DNA of 64,000 bases from Bremerella alba (GCF_013618625.1 NZ_JABRWO010000006.1:62001-126000), one strand, 5' to 3'; shown: positions 8,581 to 17,578, counted from the stretch's first letter. Notes: generated by a model not told the origin, from the letters alone. Translations and numbers: made by a program.

Positions 8581-9102
8581 ATGCAATTTGTATCTTGCAC
8601 CTATGAAGCGCACGCCGAGTCGATCTTAGAGATCTTCAACGACGCGATTGTCCATACCACCGCGCTGTATGATTATCACCCGCGGCCACTTGAGAGTATG
8701 GTTGGCTGGTTTGCCGCCAAGCAGGCAGGTAACTTCCCCGTGATTGGTGTGACCGACGAGACGGGTCAGTTGATGGGCTTTGCCAGCTATGGCACCTTCC
8801 GAGAGCGACCGGCCTATAAGTACACGGTCGAGCACTCGGTCTATGTCCATAAGAATCACCGCGGCAAGGGGCTCGGCTTGATGCTCATGAAGCGGCTGAT
8901 CGAAACGGCCCAGCAGCAAGACATTCATGTGCTGGTCGGTGGCATCGATATGAGCAACGCAGGAAGCGTTCGTCTGCACGAAAAACTCGGGTTCGAACTA
9001 TCGGGAACGATCCGTCAGGCCGCCTACAAGTTCGACCGTTGGTTAGATCTGGGGCTCTATCAATTAACACTGCCAACGCCAACGAATCCGGTCGAAGGTT
9101 AA
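8581..9102 (+). CDS. GNAT acetyltransferase, phosphinothricin acetyltransferase (PAT)-like
   Basis: This 173-residue protein matches PAT/MddA-type N-acetyltransferases over its whole length. It shows the helix AESILEIFNDAIVHTTALYDY, the acetyl-CoA loop NHRGKGLGLMLM, and the closing motif GGIDMSNAGSVRLHEKLGFELSGT. Members acetylate phosphinothricin-like compounds or methionine derivatives such as methionine sulfoximine or sulfone. The ATG at 8581 fits the usual family start. An ATG at 8533 overlapping the previous stop (ATGA) would add 16 residues and cannot be excluded. It lies in a short run with the lipase-like gene and the Rieske gene. Confidence 0.87.
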   Translation: MQFVSCTYEAHAESILEIFNDAIVHTTALYDYHPRPLESMVGWFAAKQAGNFPVIGVTDETGQLMGFASYGTFRERPAYKYTVEHSVYVHKNHRGKGLGLMLMKRLIETAQQQDIHVLVGGIDMSNAGSVRLHEKLGFELSGTIRQAAYKFDRWLDLGLYQLTLPTPTNPVEG

Positions 9103-9132
9103 TCGTAGGTCAGCACAAGAATAGGAAGATAG

Positions 9133-9447
9133 ATGCCGAATTGGATTGATGTCGCAGCCGAAGCAGACTGCCAGCTGGGGAAATCGCTGGAAGTGGTTGC
9201 CGCCAAAAGAATGGTCGCCGTCTATCACACGGCCGAAGGTTATTTTGCCACCGATGGGATGTGTGCCCATCAAGGAGGTCCCGTCGGTCAAGGCGAGCTA
9301 TGCGGCAACATCGTGACCTGCCCTTGGCATGGCTGGCAGTACGATATCACGACGGGAAAGCACCAGCTCAGCTCGATCCATCTCGATTGCTTTCCGGTGA
9401 AAGTCGAAGCGGGACGCATCTGGGTGGATGTTCCCGCTGACGACTAA
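9133..9447 (+). CDS. Rieske [2Fe-2S] ferredoxin-like protein
   Basis: This 104-residue protein carries the full Rieske cluster motif: C44-A-H46 in MCAHQGGP and C63-P-W-H66 in TCPWHGWQYD. The length and lack of a membrane segment match soluble Rieske ferredoxins and NirD-like subunits, which pass electrons to oxygenases or reductases. No partner oxygenase or reductase is adjacent. It starts 30 bases after the PAT-like gene, so it may belong to the same transcript. Confidence 0.92.
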   Translation: MPNWIDVAAEADCQLGKSLEVVAAKRMVAVYHTAEGYFATDGMCAHQGGPVGQGELCGNIVTCPWHGWQYDITTGKHQLSSIHLDCFPVKVEAGRIWVDVPADD

Positions 9448-9485
9448 GGGGAAGCGAATACCGTCGACGGTGACGTGCTCGTGCT

Positions 9486-9914
9486 TTATTTTCCGTTCTT
9501 CTTCAGGTCGAAGTTCAATTCTTCGTTCGGACCCGAGATAGTCGCCGTTAGAGGAGTCAGGTGCTTGGCGTTGTAACTGGGATGGGTCACTGTTTCCAGC
9601 TTCTCACGAGTACCGCTATCGGGCACACCGGCCAGTATGTATTCTTCGCCAACGACTTTGTTGCCCAAGACCATCACTTTTTTCTCGCCTGGTTCGACTT
9701 CACTCTGATAGCTTCCGTCTTGAATCACGGCCCCTGCGGCCGGCGAGTTTCCATCGATGGAAATAAAGGTGATCAGGCCTCCTTCAACCGGTTGGCCTTC
9801 TACAGATACGGTGCCGCTGATCGGTATGGCAGTCGATGCCGGGCCACCGCAGCCGAGCACCAAAGGTATCGCACAAACGATCGACATCACGGCTAAGAGT
9901 GGAGAGTATTTCAT
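9486..9914 (-). CDS. Small secreted lipoprotein paired with DUF1559 gene
   Basis: This 142-residue protein has a signal peptide with lipobox LVLGC at about residue 22. The body is beta-rich (ISGTVSVEGQPVEGGLITFIS) and ends in SGPNEELNFDLKKNGK. The last part parallels the endings of the lipoproteins at 860 (TGPNEFTFDLAQR) and 31052 (PGENEINFDLSK), so the three are paralogues. It lies downstream of a DUF1559 gene on the same strand, 123 bases away. The function is unknown. Confidence 0.8.
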   Translation of the reverse strand: MKYSPLLAVMSIVCAIPLVLGCGGPASTAIPISGTVSVEGQPVEGGLITFISIDGNSPAAGAVIQDGSYQSEVEPGEKKVMVLGNKVVGEEYILAGVPDSGTREKLETVTHPSYNAKHLTPLTATISGPNEELNFDLKKNGK

Positions 9915-10037
9915 AGCAAAAGTCGCTCTAGCAGTTTGAGAAGATTTAGGTCTAGGAGAAGCGCCTCTTCGCCGGGAACCGTTGGCATCGCGCTGAATGG
10001 GATGCGCGATGCCAGGTGTTTTTCCGATTTCATCTCG

Positions 10038-10982
10038 TTAAGGAAGTTGTATTGCTTCGCCACCTTGGCCGGACATAGCAGCTTCCCAAACACTTTGGCT
10101 CACTGTTTCCGCGATAAATCGAACCGAGCCATCCATCATGCTCACGTTCACGCCGCCAGGATGATTGCTGCGGGGAGCGATCTGGTATTCAGTGTTGTTT
10201 CCGACTTGAGTGCATGGCATCCGGCGATAGTCGGCATGGGACGGGTCTTCGCTGGTGTCTTTGCACTGACGGCATTGATCGGGAACGGTCGAGTTGGGCG
10301 TGTTGATCGACATGAAGCCGGGGCTTCCTTCGTCGTTGAGAATGTCGCCACGGTTGTCGTCCAGCCCATTCGGCGATGCGATCAAGATTTCGGAAAAGCC
10401 AACCGTGTTGGACGTACCGTCGGTCAGGTCAGCAAAGCGATACATGTGGCGAACACCAAACGGCGAACCGCTGAAGATGGCCTGATCGGCGGCGTTCTGA
10501 TGCAAGTGGGTGTTGCCCATGTTGGTGACGTAGTTGCCCATCACGCGCCAGTACGTATCGGACTGGTCTTGCGTGACGTTCCCTTTGTCGGACGGACAGC
10601 TATAGCCGGGAACAAATACCCGGTGCGTATCAATGTTCGGAGATGCATGGAATGGGCTACCGATGTCGTATCGATCGTAGAGGGCAGACTGCTCGATGAA
10701 TGGCCACAAGAAGACGGCAAAGGTGATTCGTTCGTAATGTTGGCCATTCTCGACTTCGCCGGGGCCGTTCATTGCTGCCAACGGCATGAACTCTTTGTTG
10801 ATGTCAGCGAAGTTATGCGAGGCCAAGGCCCATTGTTTCAGGTTGTTGGTGCACTGCATGCGGCGCGCTGCTTCACGGGCCTGTTGAACGGCCGGCAGCA
10901 GCAAGGCAATCAGAACACCGATGATGGCGATAACGACTAAAAGTTCGACGAGGGTAAAGCCCTGCCGTGAGGTAGTTCGCAT
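10038..10982 (-). CDS. DUF1559 domain protein, pre-pilin-like with H-X9-DG motif
   Basis: This 314-residue protein has the pre-pilin segment (GFTLVELLVVIAIIG) at residues 9-23, the AVQQAREAARRMQC block, and the H-X9-DG motif HPGGVNVSMMDG near its end. It is the second of three such genes here. The N-terminal 60 residues are nearly the same as in the copies at 1299 and 31571, while the middle has diverged, which fits a shared export and processing signal with different exposed domains. It is followed by a small lipoprotein gene. Confidence 0.95.
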   Translation of the reverse strand: MRTTSRQGFTLVELLVVIAIIGVLIALLLPAVQQAREAARRMQCTNNLKQWALASHNFADINKEFMPLAAMNGPGEVENGQHYERITFAVFLWPFIEQSALYDRYDIGSPFHASPNIDTHRVFVPGYSCPSDKGNVTQDQSDTYWRVMGNYVTNMGNTHLHQNAADQAIFSGSPFGVRHMYRFADLTDGTSNTVGFSEILIASPNGLDDNRGDILNDEGSPGFMSINTPNSTVPDQCRQCKDTSEDPSHADYRRMPCTQVGNNTEYQIAPRSNHPGGVNVSMMDGSVRFIAETVSQSVWEAAMSGQGGEAIQLP

Positions 10983-11612
10983 AGTTGGCAGCCTTAGAAG
11001 AAGAGTTGGGTGAAAAGTGTTCGCGATTCGATTCGCTGCGTGTCCTGGAAGCGGAAAATATCCACCTCGGTTAAATCAAGATTGGCAGATGTAAAAACCG
11101 TCAAATGCCAAAAGATTTCCATGACGTGTGCTGAATTGTACCGAGGCGGGAACCGCATGGCTAGATAGAATTGAGAAATATTGCCTGCGGGTGCAGTAGG
11201 GCTCACAAGTGGTGTATGCCGCGTAAAATGAGCAAAATTGCAAATATGTAACCCTTGAATTGCAAAAATGCACCACAAATATACTCACTTAGAGGGGCGG
11301 CCTGTACGCCATTGGAAATGCTTTAGGTGGTTAATGTTGAGAATTGTTGCGGTGTCGGCGTCTTGATCGAATTGCCCTGCGATCGAATTCGCCTGGGAGC
11401 GAGACCATGTTAAATTGGAAAAGACATTACGACGTCGTCGACATTTAGCCGGTCGCCGTTTAAAGCTGAGTGCCAGGGAAAGATAGACAGTCTCCGCGAT
11501 TGCGTCTCGTGGGTTAACTTGTTCGTGGACGATTCACTTAGCTAGACACTAGAATAGGTGGCGACCTTTCGCTCGCCGAACCTCTGTCTCACCAGGCCAG
11601 GAGCCATGCGTC
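10983..11612. other. Divergent intergenic region with a direct repeat
   Basis: This 630-base spacer separates a minus-strand DUF1559 gene from a plus-strand HEAT-like gene. Open frames here are short and not protein-like. It holds two direct repeats of AATTGCAAAnATG at 11236-11248 and 11258-11270, spaced 22 bases, which could be a regulator binding site. AT-rich tracts at 11150-11290 may contain promoters. I see no RNA gene. Confidence 0.5.
11236..11270. repeat. Two 13-base direct repeats spaced 22 bases
   Basis: AATTGCAAATATG (11236-11248) and AATTGCAAAAATG (11258-11270) differ at one base. The 22-base period is close to two helical turns, so a dimeric DNA-binding protein could contact both on one face. 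No function is shown. Confidence 0.5.
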
Positions 11613-12833
11613 TTGTTGGAAAACTCGACTCTCGATCGCCGCTCACTCATTCTCGTTGCATTGCTCACGATCGCGATCGGTGTGGGTGCCGTCGGCCATG
11701 TATTCGCTCAAGAGGAATCGCCAAGCGCGAACACGGATGAAGATTTGATCGCGCTGCTTGGCGATCAGCAGTATGCCGTTCGCGAACAAGCGGAAGACCA
11801 AATCATGCAGCGGGGTGCCGTCATGCTTCCGCTACTGCGGGCAGCGCGAAAGTCGCCTGATCCGGAGATCCGCTTACGGGCATCGACCCTCTACCGTCAG
11901 TTGAGCGATCGTATCCGCAAGGAAAATTTCAGCCGCTTTGCCGAGATGGCCAAAGATGTCGATCTGCCAGGTTGGGAACCATTTAAAGATCGGCACGGCG
12001 ATACGCGGGAGATGCGTAAGCTGTATGTCTCGATTTTAAAAGAGGAATGGGACGTGATCGTGGCACTCGAAACACAGCCGCAGATCATGGACTATCTGTT
12101 GTTTCAGCGGGCCAACAAGATCCGCGAAGAGTTGTATGGCCCTAATCACGTACAGATTTCCGCAGGGACGGCCGCCGCGATGCTGCATGCGACCTCATTC
12201 GAGAACATTCGCATCACGAGTCCGACAATGGATCAGCTGAAATTTCTGCTCGCCGCACCACAGGTCACTTCCAGCTTGCAAGACCCGGAAAATGCCGGTC
12301 CTTTGCTGAGTGTGTTCGATCAGTGGTTGGAAACAAATTTAAAATCGGGACGCTTCACCCAAGAGATGCGATTTGTCGTATTAACCACCTGCCTGCGCGA
12401 AGGGATCAAAAGCGGCAAGATTGTGGCCAAGCAAATGCTCGATGAAAGGGCCAGCCCGCTCTATCAAAACGGCTTCGGCCAATTCGGAGCGATCAACGCC
12501 ACGCAGCAAATGATGTACGCGATGCTCGCGATCGCCAAACTGGGCGGCAAGGAAGATATTGAATATCTCAATCAATACTTCGAGAACGAGACCGAGGTTT
12601 CGCTGCCGACGGTTCAGGGAGATCAATTCAACACACAACTGAGGGATGTCGCGTTGGTGGCCGTGCTGCACATCTCAGGTGAAGATCCGAAAGAGTTTGG
12701 CTATCCGCGCATCTCGACCGATCCCAACTTCTTGTACAACATTCGCTCGATCGGCTTTACCACCGCCGAGCAGCGCGAGCAGGCTTTCCGCAAATGGGAC
12801 AAGGCTCAGAAGTCTCAGCCAGATGAAAAGTAG
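11613..12833 (+). CDS. Secreted HEAT-like repeat protein with TTG start
   Basis: This 406-residue protein has a signal peptide (RRSLILVALLTIAIGVGAVGHVFAQ). A helical region follows, with at least one clear HEAT/ARM-like unit (about 40-95, DEDLIALLGDQQYAVREQAEDQIM and PLLRAARKSPDPEIRLRASTLYRQL). The remaining helical part has no domain I recognise. It probably acts as a scaffold outside the cytoplasm. The start is TTG at 11613, because AGGAG at 11599-11603 has 9-base spacing to it. The nearby ATG at 11606 is in another frame and sits 2 bases from the site. Confidence 0.75.
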   Translation: MLENSTLDRRSLILVALLTIAIGVGAVGHVFAQEESPSANTDEDLIALLGDQQYAVREQAEDQIMQRGAVMLPLLRAARKSPDPEIRLRASTLYRQLSDRIRKENFSRFAEMAKDVDLPGWEPFKDRHGDTREMRKLYVSILKEEWDVIVALETQPQIMDYLLFQRANKIREELYGPNHVQISAGTAAAMLHATSFENIRITSPTMDQLKFLLAAPQVTSSLQDPENAGPLLSVFDQWLETNLKSGRFTQEMRFVVLTTCLREGIKSGKIVAKQMLDERASPLYQNGFGQFGAINATQQMMYAMLAIAKLGGKEDIEYLNQYFENETEVSLPTVQGDQFNTQLRDVALVAVLHISGEDPKEFGYPRISTDPNFLYNIRSIGFTTAEQREQAFRKWDKAQKSQPDEK

Positions 12834-12967
12834 TGCTAGCGTGCTGGCAATTTGGATTGACCTACCGCAATGAACTTGGCATGATTCCGCGACGTGTTTT
12901 TGAGTAGCGACCAGCTTTGCCGAGGACGATACTTAGAAAAGCACGCTATCGTTCACGGAGGAACCTC

Positions 12968-13576
12968 ATGCGCAAGATCGCGCCTATCATTTTCGTCGTT
13001 GCTATCGTTTCGGCCGCTTCGCTTGGCTGTCGCTCGCCTTACCATCAAGATCAACTGGGCCTGGTGGGTGCTGGTACGGGCGCTTTGGCAGGGGCAGCAA
13101 TCGGCAACGCTACCGGTCATACCGCCGGCGGTGCGATCATTGGCGGGCTGGTCGGGGCAACTGCCGGATCGGCCGTTGGTTCACATATGGACGAAGTGGA
13201 AGCCCGAAATCAGGCGCTCTTCCAGCAGCGTCTGGGACGTCGCATGGAGGGGCAAACGACCTTTGATGACGTGATTGCGATGAGCAAGGCCGGCCTCAGC
13301 GATCAGGTCGTCACCACGCATATCCGCCGACATGGGGTGGCCCAGGTACCGTCGGCTCCGGACCTGATTTATCTGAAGAACAACGGCGTCAGCGATGCCG
13401 TCATCAACACGATGCAAAACCCGCCGGTCGAAGTCGTTTCGGCTCCTGTGCAGGAAAGGGTGATTGTCGAAGAACATTACTACGGCCCCCGCCCCTATTA
13501 TGGCCCCTATCGACATCATCGACGGCACTACCACCGTGGGCCAGGCGTACATTGGGGTGTCAGCGTCGGGCGTTAA
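12968..13576 (+). CDS. Glycine-zipper lipoprotein
   Basis: This 202-residue protein has a lipobox (ASLGC, about residue 19). A glycine-zipper segment follows (LVGAGTGALAGAAIGNATGHTAGGAIIGGLVGATAGSAVGS, about 35-75) of the type found in outer-membrane or peptidoglycan-associated lipoproteins. The middle has a predicted helical DVIAMSKAGLSDQVVTTHIRRHG motif, and the tail is rich in Tyr, Pro, Arg and His (YYGPRPYYGPYRHHRRHYHRG). The start at 12968 has GGAGGA 4 bases upstream. A strong terminator follows the stop. Its role in the cell envelope is inferred. Confidence 0.82.
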   Translation: MRKIAPIIFVVAIVSAASLGCRSPYHQDQLGLVGAGTGALAGAAIGNATGHTAGGAIIGGLVGATAGSAVGSHMDEVEARNQALFQQRLGRRMEGQTTFDDVIAMSKAGLSDQVVTTHIRRHGVAQVPSAPDLIYLKNNGVSDAVINTMQNPPVEVVSAPVQERVIVEEHYYGPRPYYGPYRHHRRHYHRGPGVHWGVSVGR

Positions 13577-13610
13577 CAGGCGACGCGATGTTTTGTCTGA
13601 TTACCAAGTC

Positions 13611-13639
13611 AAGGGAAAGCCCAGCAGCTTTCCCTTTTT
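13611..13639 (+). terminator. Rho-independent terminator after glycine-zipper gene
   Basis: AAGGGAAAGC (13611-13620) pairs perfectly with GCTTTCCCTT (13627-13636) around a 6-base loop and runs into a T-tract ending at 13639. This is a textbook intrinsic terminator 34 bases past the stop. Confidence 0.9.
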
Positions 13640-13759
13640 CTTTGCGCCGCAATAAGAATTGTGCATGAATTCCTGGAAGGTCCTGTCGGCTGTCTAGTCT
13701 CGCAAGCGTTATACTGAGGCTACGAGACAAGGCGGATCATTCATTTCGACGAGGGAATC

Positions 13760-15496
13760 ATGAGTAACGAACCCGTTCACGGTAATCCGGAAGCATCTGA
13801 ATCGGCGACCAGCCAAGGGGCAACCGGCAATCAGGATTGGTACGTTCCCCCACGCAGGATCTGGATTATTGCTTCGTTGTTTCTACTGTTAGGAGTCGTC
13901 GGGTTCTTCGGGCGTGTGCTCGGTAACGGACCATTGGCCGACCTTTACGACGCGGTGTGGATTTTCCGCGATCCGGCAATCTGCAACGTGATGGCGTTGA
14001 TCGGCGGGTTCTTTGCCTGTTTCATCCCGCTGATGTGGTTCACCTTCCGCAGCAGCTGGCCAGCGGCGATTCGTTTCGCCCCGTTCACATTGATTAGCTT
14101 GGCCGTGGTGGGGTTCTTTGTGGTCTTCGAGATCCAAGGAGTCAGCGGCGAAATGATTCCTCGGTTTGGTTACCGTTTCGGGAAAGCCCCCGATCAGCGT
14201 CTGGGCGAGTTCACCGCTGCGGGAAGTGATCAGGAAACGAAACAGTCGCTTTCGGTGGAGGACGATCCCAACGCGTTTCCGCAGTTTTTGGGGCCCGATG
14301 GAAACAGTCGGCTGGCCGGGCCAAGTCTCGAGACCGATTGGGCCGCCCATGCCCCGGAAGAGATCTGGCGTATACCGATCGGTGCTGGCTGGTCAGGCTT
14401 CTCGGCGCTTGATGGCCGGATCTACACCATGGAGCAGCGTGACAATCAAGAGCTCGTGACCTGCTACGACATGCAGAGCGGCGAGCCCATTTGGGGAACG
14501 CCGGTCGAGGCGCGTCACTATACGGTGATGGGTTACGTCGGACCGCGATGCACTCCCCTGCTCTTCGACGGGCGGGTTTACGCATCGGGGGCTACCGGCG
14601 TACTGCGTTGTTTGGATCCGCTTACCGGCGAAGTCGTTTGGCAACACGATCTGTTAGAGATGTACGGCGTCTCGCCGAGTGTCGAAAAGGCCAACATTGC
14701 CTGGGGCCGTTCCAACAGCCCACTAGGCTATGAGTTGGAAGACCGCAAAATCGTGATTATCCCTGCCGGTGGGCCTGACAAAGCGAATAAGGACGAAATG
14801 GTCTCGCTGGTGGCCTTCGATGCGGCCACCGGAGAAACGGTTTGGGAAGGTGGACAAGAGCAGATCAGCTATGCCTCGCCGAGCATCGCTCAGGTGGACG
14901 GTAAGGACCAGATTATCAGCGTGAACGAAGCGACGATCACCGGTCACGATCCGGCAACCGGCAAGCAGCTGTGGTCGTTCGATTGGCCTGGCAATTCCAG
15001 CGGCAACGCGAGCTGCTCGCAAGTTCATTCGTTAGGAGACAATCGCTTCTTCGTCTCTAAAGGTTATGGCCAAGGAGCAAGTACGTTCGCGGTCAAACCG
15101 GAGGGGGATGGCTTCACGACCGAAGAGTTATGGAGCAATGCTCGCGTCTTGAAGACCAAGTTCACCAACGTCGCGATCCTGAGCGATGATGTCTTCGGGC
15201 TCAACGATGGCATTCTGGAAAAGGTCGAACTTGAAGCGAAGCGACCCCAATGGCGGGAACGTGGCTTTGGTCACGGCCAGGTCTTGCTGGTCGATGACGT
15301 GCTGTTGGTCATGGGGGAAGAAGGCAACCTGGCCGCAGTCGATACGACCTCGGAAGACTATCACGAATTTTCGCGAATCAAAGCCCTGTCGAGCGAAATC
15401 GCACCGACCTGGAATCCGCTCTGCTTATACGGCGATTTGCTGCTGGTTCGCAACGCCGAAGAAGCCGCGTGTTTCAAGCTTCCAACCAAAGACTAA
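13760..15496 (+). CDS. Membrane-anchored PQQ-like beta-propeller protein
   Basis: This 578-residue protein has three likely membrane segments near the N-terminus (about 34-55, 72-95 and 105-125). Then comes an extracytoplasmic beta-propeller built of PQQ-type repeats: Gly-x-x-x-Trp strands such as LDPLTGEVVWQHD, FDAATGETVWEGG and HDPATGKQLWSFD. The family includes BamB and PQQ dehydrogenases. No dehydrogenase active-site motif is evident, so it is more likely a binding or assembly protein. A GAGGGA ribosome site precedes the ATG. It overlaps the opposing acyltransferase-like gene by 4 bases at the 3' end. Confidence 0.87.
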   Translation: MSNEPVHGNPEASESATSQGATGNQDWYVPPRRIWIIASLFLLLGVVGFFGRVLGNGPLADLYDAVWIFRDPAICNVMALIGGFFACFIPLMWFTFRSSWPAAIRFAPFTLISLAVVGFFVVFEIQGVSGEMIPRFGYRFGKAPDQRLGEFTAAGSDQETKQSLSVEDDPNAFPQFLGPDGNSRLAGPSLETDWAAHAPEEIWRIPIGAGWSGFSALDGRIYTMEQRDNQELVTCYDMQSGEPIWGTPVEARHYTVMGYVGPRCTPLLFDGRVYASGATGVLRCLDPLTGEVVWQHDLLEMYGVSPSVEKANIAWGRSNSPLGYELEDRKIVIIPAGGPDKANKDEMVSLVAFDAATGETVWEGGQEQISYASPSIAQVDGKDQIISVNEATITGHDPATGKQLWSFDWPGNSSGNASCSQVHSLGDNRFFVSKGYGQGASTFAVKPEGDGFTTEELWSNARVLKTKFTNVAILSDDVFGLNDGILEKVELEAKRPQWRERGFGHGQVLLVDDVLLVMGEEGNLAAVDTTSEDYHEFSRIKALSSEIAPTWNPLCLYGDLLLVRNAEEAACFKLPTKD

Positions 15497-16623
15497 GTCG
15501 ATTGGTCGAGCAGCCAGTCCTCGAAGTTGGTTTGCTTGATCGTGGGGGCACGCAGCAGATAAGCACGCTCGCCAATGAGCGCATTAAGCCACGGGCGATA
15601 GACGAGCGTGGACAGTGCTCGGGTACTGATGCTGGCTTTGACCTGGGCTTCGACATTCTCAGCGAGACGATGATAGGTGGCCGGCACGATGTTGGGCTCG
15701 GGGCCGAGGTGAATGAGCGACTCGGTCCCACTGCTGAGCGTATGGTAAACGGCCTGCCATAGGTGCTGAGGCTTGTCGACCCACTGGCAGATGAGGTCGC
15801 GGACGTTCGAGTCGTCGTAACTGCATGCCCCAGTGACAAGCGAAAGCACCGGAGGCTTGGGTGCCGTAAACCCGCTTTTCATCTGGCTCATCAACAGCGA
15901 AGCCCGAGAGTTGATATGCTCGCGCCAGACAATCGGCGTGTGCATAGGGGGCCATTTATGCGGATTCTTCTTCAGGTAAACGCGATCGGCAACCGTCTCT
16001 TGAAGACGTGCTTGCAGCCGCGTGGTGGTGTCTTTTTCGCCGATGACAATCAACGAGTTGGGGGAAAGAACCGCCGAGATTCCCAGCAGCCCGTGACCCT
16101 CGGCGCTAATCTCTTGGCAGATGTGATGAACATGGGTAGCGCCGAGTGTTTTCTTACGGCAAAAGATAACCGCCAACGTGCACGTCGGAGCGAGCTTGGC
16201 AATGTCGCTGGACAGGGAAAGCGGAATCGTCAGTGCGTCTTCCAAGCTTAGGCAGCGGCCAGCAACCAAGGCCGTTAATTCCCCCAAGCTGTACCCCATC
16301 AGGTACTGAGCGTTGGCCAGTTGGACGTGGTATTCCTGTTCGAGAATATCGACCTGTGCCATTTCCGCGGCCATAATCAAGGCGATCGCGTCGGCGTAGG
16401 TATCTAGCGTGGTCTGCTCGGCCCGGGTTACGCGGCCCAGTAGATCGATCGGCCGATGCAGCACGTCTGAGGCTATCTGCCCGCATTGCCGTAAGCGTTT
16501 GGCCACATACCCGCCGAACCGCGGGTGATTTAACAGCTCGGGCGTGCGTCCCATATTCGTGACGTTGTAGCCGCGAAAGACGAACGTGGTCGTACTCAGC
16601 TGCCCAATGATCGGATCCGCCAT
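15493..16623 (-). CDS. Malonyl-CoA:ACP transacylase-like protein
   Basis: This 376-residue protein matches the FabD/acyltransferase fold. The nucleophile elbow is G-Y-S112-L-G-E and the catalytic His is H228 (KWPPMHTP). Family members move malonyl from CoA to the acyl carrier protein in fatty acid or polyketide synthesis. The first residues (TTTFVFRGYNVTNMGRTPELLNHP) replace the usual FPGQG motif, so it is divergent. No acyl carrier protein or ketosynthase gene is next to it. I chose ATG 16623; ATG 16680 or TTG 16722 would extend it by 19 or 33 residues. It is divergent from the SDR gene at 16747. Confidence 0.8.
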   Translation of the reverse strand: MADPIIGQLSTTTFVFRGYNVTNMGRTPELLNHPRFGGYVAKRLRQCGQIASDVLHRPIDLLGRVTRAEQTTLDTYADAIALIMAAEMAQVDILEQEYHVQLANAQYLMGYSLGELTALVAGRCLSLEDALTIPLSLSSDIAKLAPTCTLAVIFCRKKTLGATHVHHICQEISAEGHGLLGISAVLSPNSLIVIGEKDTTTRLQARLQETVADRVYLKKNPHKWPPMHTPIVWREHINSRASLLMSQMKSGFTAPKPPVLSLVTGACSYDDSNVRDLICQWVDKPQHLWQAVYHTLSSGTESLIHLGPEPNIVPATYHRLAENVEAQVKASISTRALSTLVYRPWLNALIGERAYLLRAPTIKQTNFEDWLLDQST

Positions 16624-16746
16624 GATGGTTGTTATCGTCGAGGTGCTGTCCAGTGGAAGGGCATGCCTGGTGCGTGGCATCCCGTAGTGCCTACCGACAA
16701 TATACAATGACGGTAGCTTCAATGTGAAAAGTAGGACACAACGGCA

Positions 16747-17571
16747 ATGGAAACCACCCCCGAAACAGCAACGTCTGATTTCAATTTAAAAGGAAAAGTC
16801 GCGGCCGTCACGGGTGCTGCTAGCGGCATCGGCCGAGCGATTGCCCTGCAGTTGGCCCGTCAGGGGGCTTCCCTGGTCTTGCATACCCGCAGCAACGATC
16901 ACGGCCTGCGCGAGACCGCCAACCTGGCCCAGGCGATTCAGCCTGAGATTGCGGTCGACTTGTTGCTCGAGGATTTTTCAGACCCACAGCAACAGGACCG
17001 CTTCTGCCAACAAGCATGGGATTGGAACGATGGGATCGATATTCTGGTCAACAACGCCGGCGTCGATGTGCTTACCGGAGAGATCGCGCAGCTGTCTTTC
17101 GAGGAAAAGTTAGAACTTGTTTACCGCGTCGATGTTGTTTCCACCATTCGGATCGCCAGGACACTTGGCACCAAAATGAAACGCATCGCCGGCAGCAGTA
17201 TTGTGAACATTGGTTGGGATCAAGCCGAGCACGGTATGGAAGGCGACAGCGGTGAGATGTTCGCCGTCTCGAAAGGCGCGATCATGGCGTTCTCGAAAAG
17301 CCTGGCCAAGTCGTTGGCTCCGCAGGTTCGCGTCAACTGCGTGGCCCCTGGCTGGATTCAAACCGCATGGGGAGAAGATAGCTCGTCGTATTGGCAATCC
17401 CGCGCCCAGCGCGAGTCGTTGGTGCAGACGTGGGGAAAGCCGGAAGACGTCGCTGCGGCGGTTGGCTTTTTCGTTTCTCCTGCCGCGCGTTTCGTGAATG
17501 GGCAAGTCGTTCCGGTTAACGGCGGATTCAACCATGGAGGTCAGCTTCCACGAGATGTGAAGGAGACCTAA
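16747..17571 (+). CDS. Short-chain dehydrogenase/reductase family protein lacking catalytic Ser and Tyr
   Basis: This 274-residue protein has a complete SDR nucleotide-binding fold: TGAASGIG (22-29), NNAG (102-105), and the PGWIQT region (201-206) of cofactor binding. The catalytic centre is altered. The Tyr of YxxxK is Phe172 (MFAVSK176), and the normal Ser is missing; NIG-W-D-Q-A replaces the usual NISS. It could be a pteridine reductase-like enzyme with a changed mechanism, or a non-catalytic binding protein. It opens a packed set of genes for H4MPT synthesis and its stop lies 7 bases before the DHPS-like start, so a link to dihydromethanopterin reduction is possible but unproven. Confidence 0.85.
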   Translation: METTPETATSDFNLKGKVAAVTGAASGIGRAIALQLARQGASLVLHTRSNDHGLRETANLAQAIQPEIAVDLLLEDFSDPQQQDRFCQQAWDWNDGIDILVNNAGVDVLTGEIAQLSFEEKLELVYRVDVVSTIRIARTLGTKMKRIAGSSIVNIGWDQAEHGMEGDSGEMFAVSKGAIMAFSKSLAKSLAPQVRVNCVAPGWIQTAWGEDSSSYWQSRAQRESLVQTWGKPEDVAAAVGFFVSPAARFVNGQVVPVNGGFNHGGQLPRDVKET

Positions 17572-17578
17572 AGACGCC

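Noticed and set aside
9463-9474. Palindrome ACCGTCGACGGT between the Rieske gene and the lipoprotein gene
   Set aside because: A 12-base palindrome with no T-run or neighbours is likely by chance in a GC-rich genome.
9936-10940. A 334-codon plus-strand frame opposite the DUF1559 gene
   Set aside because: It is antisense to a gene with clear DUF1559 motifs and has no domain of its own.
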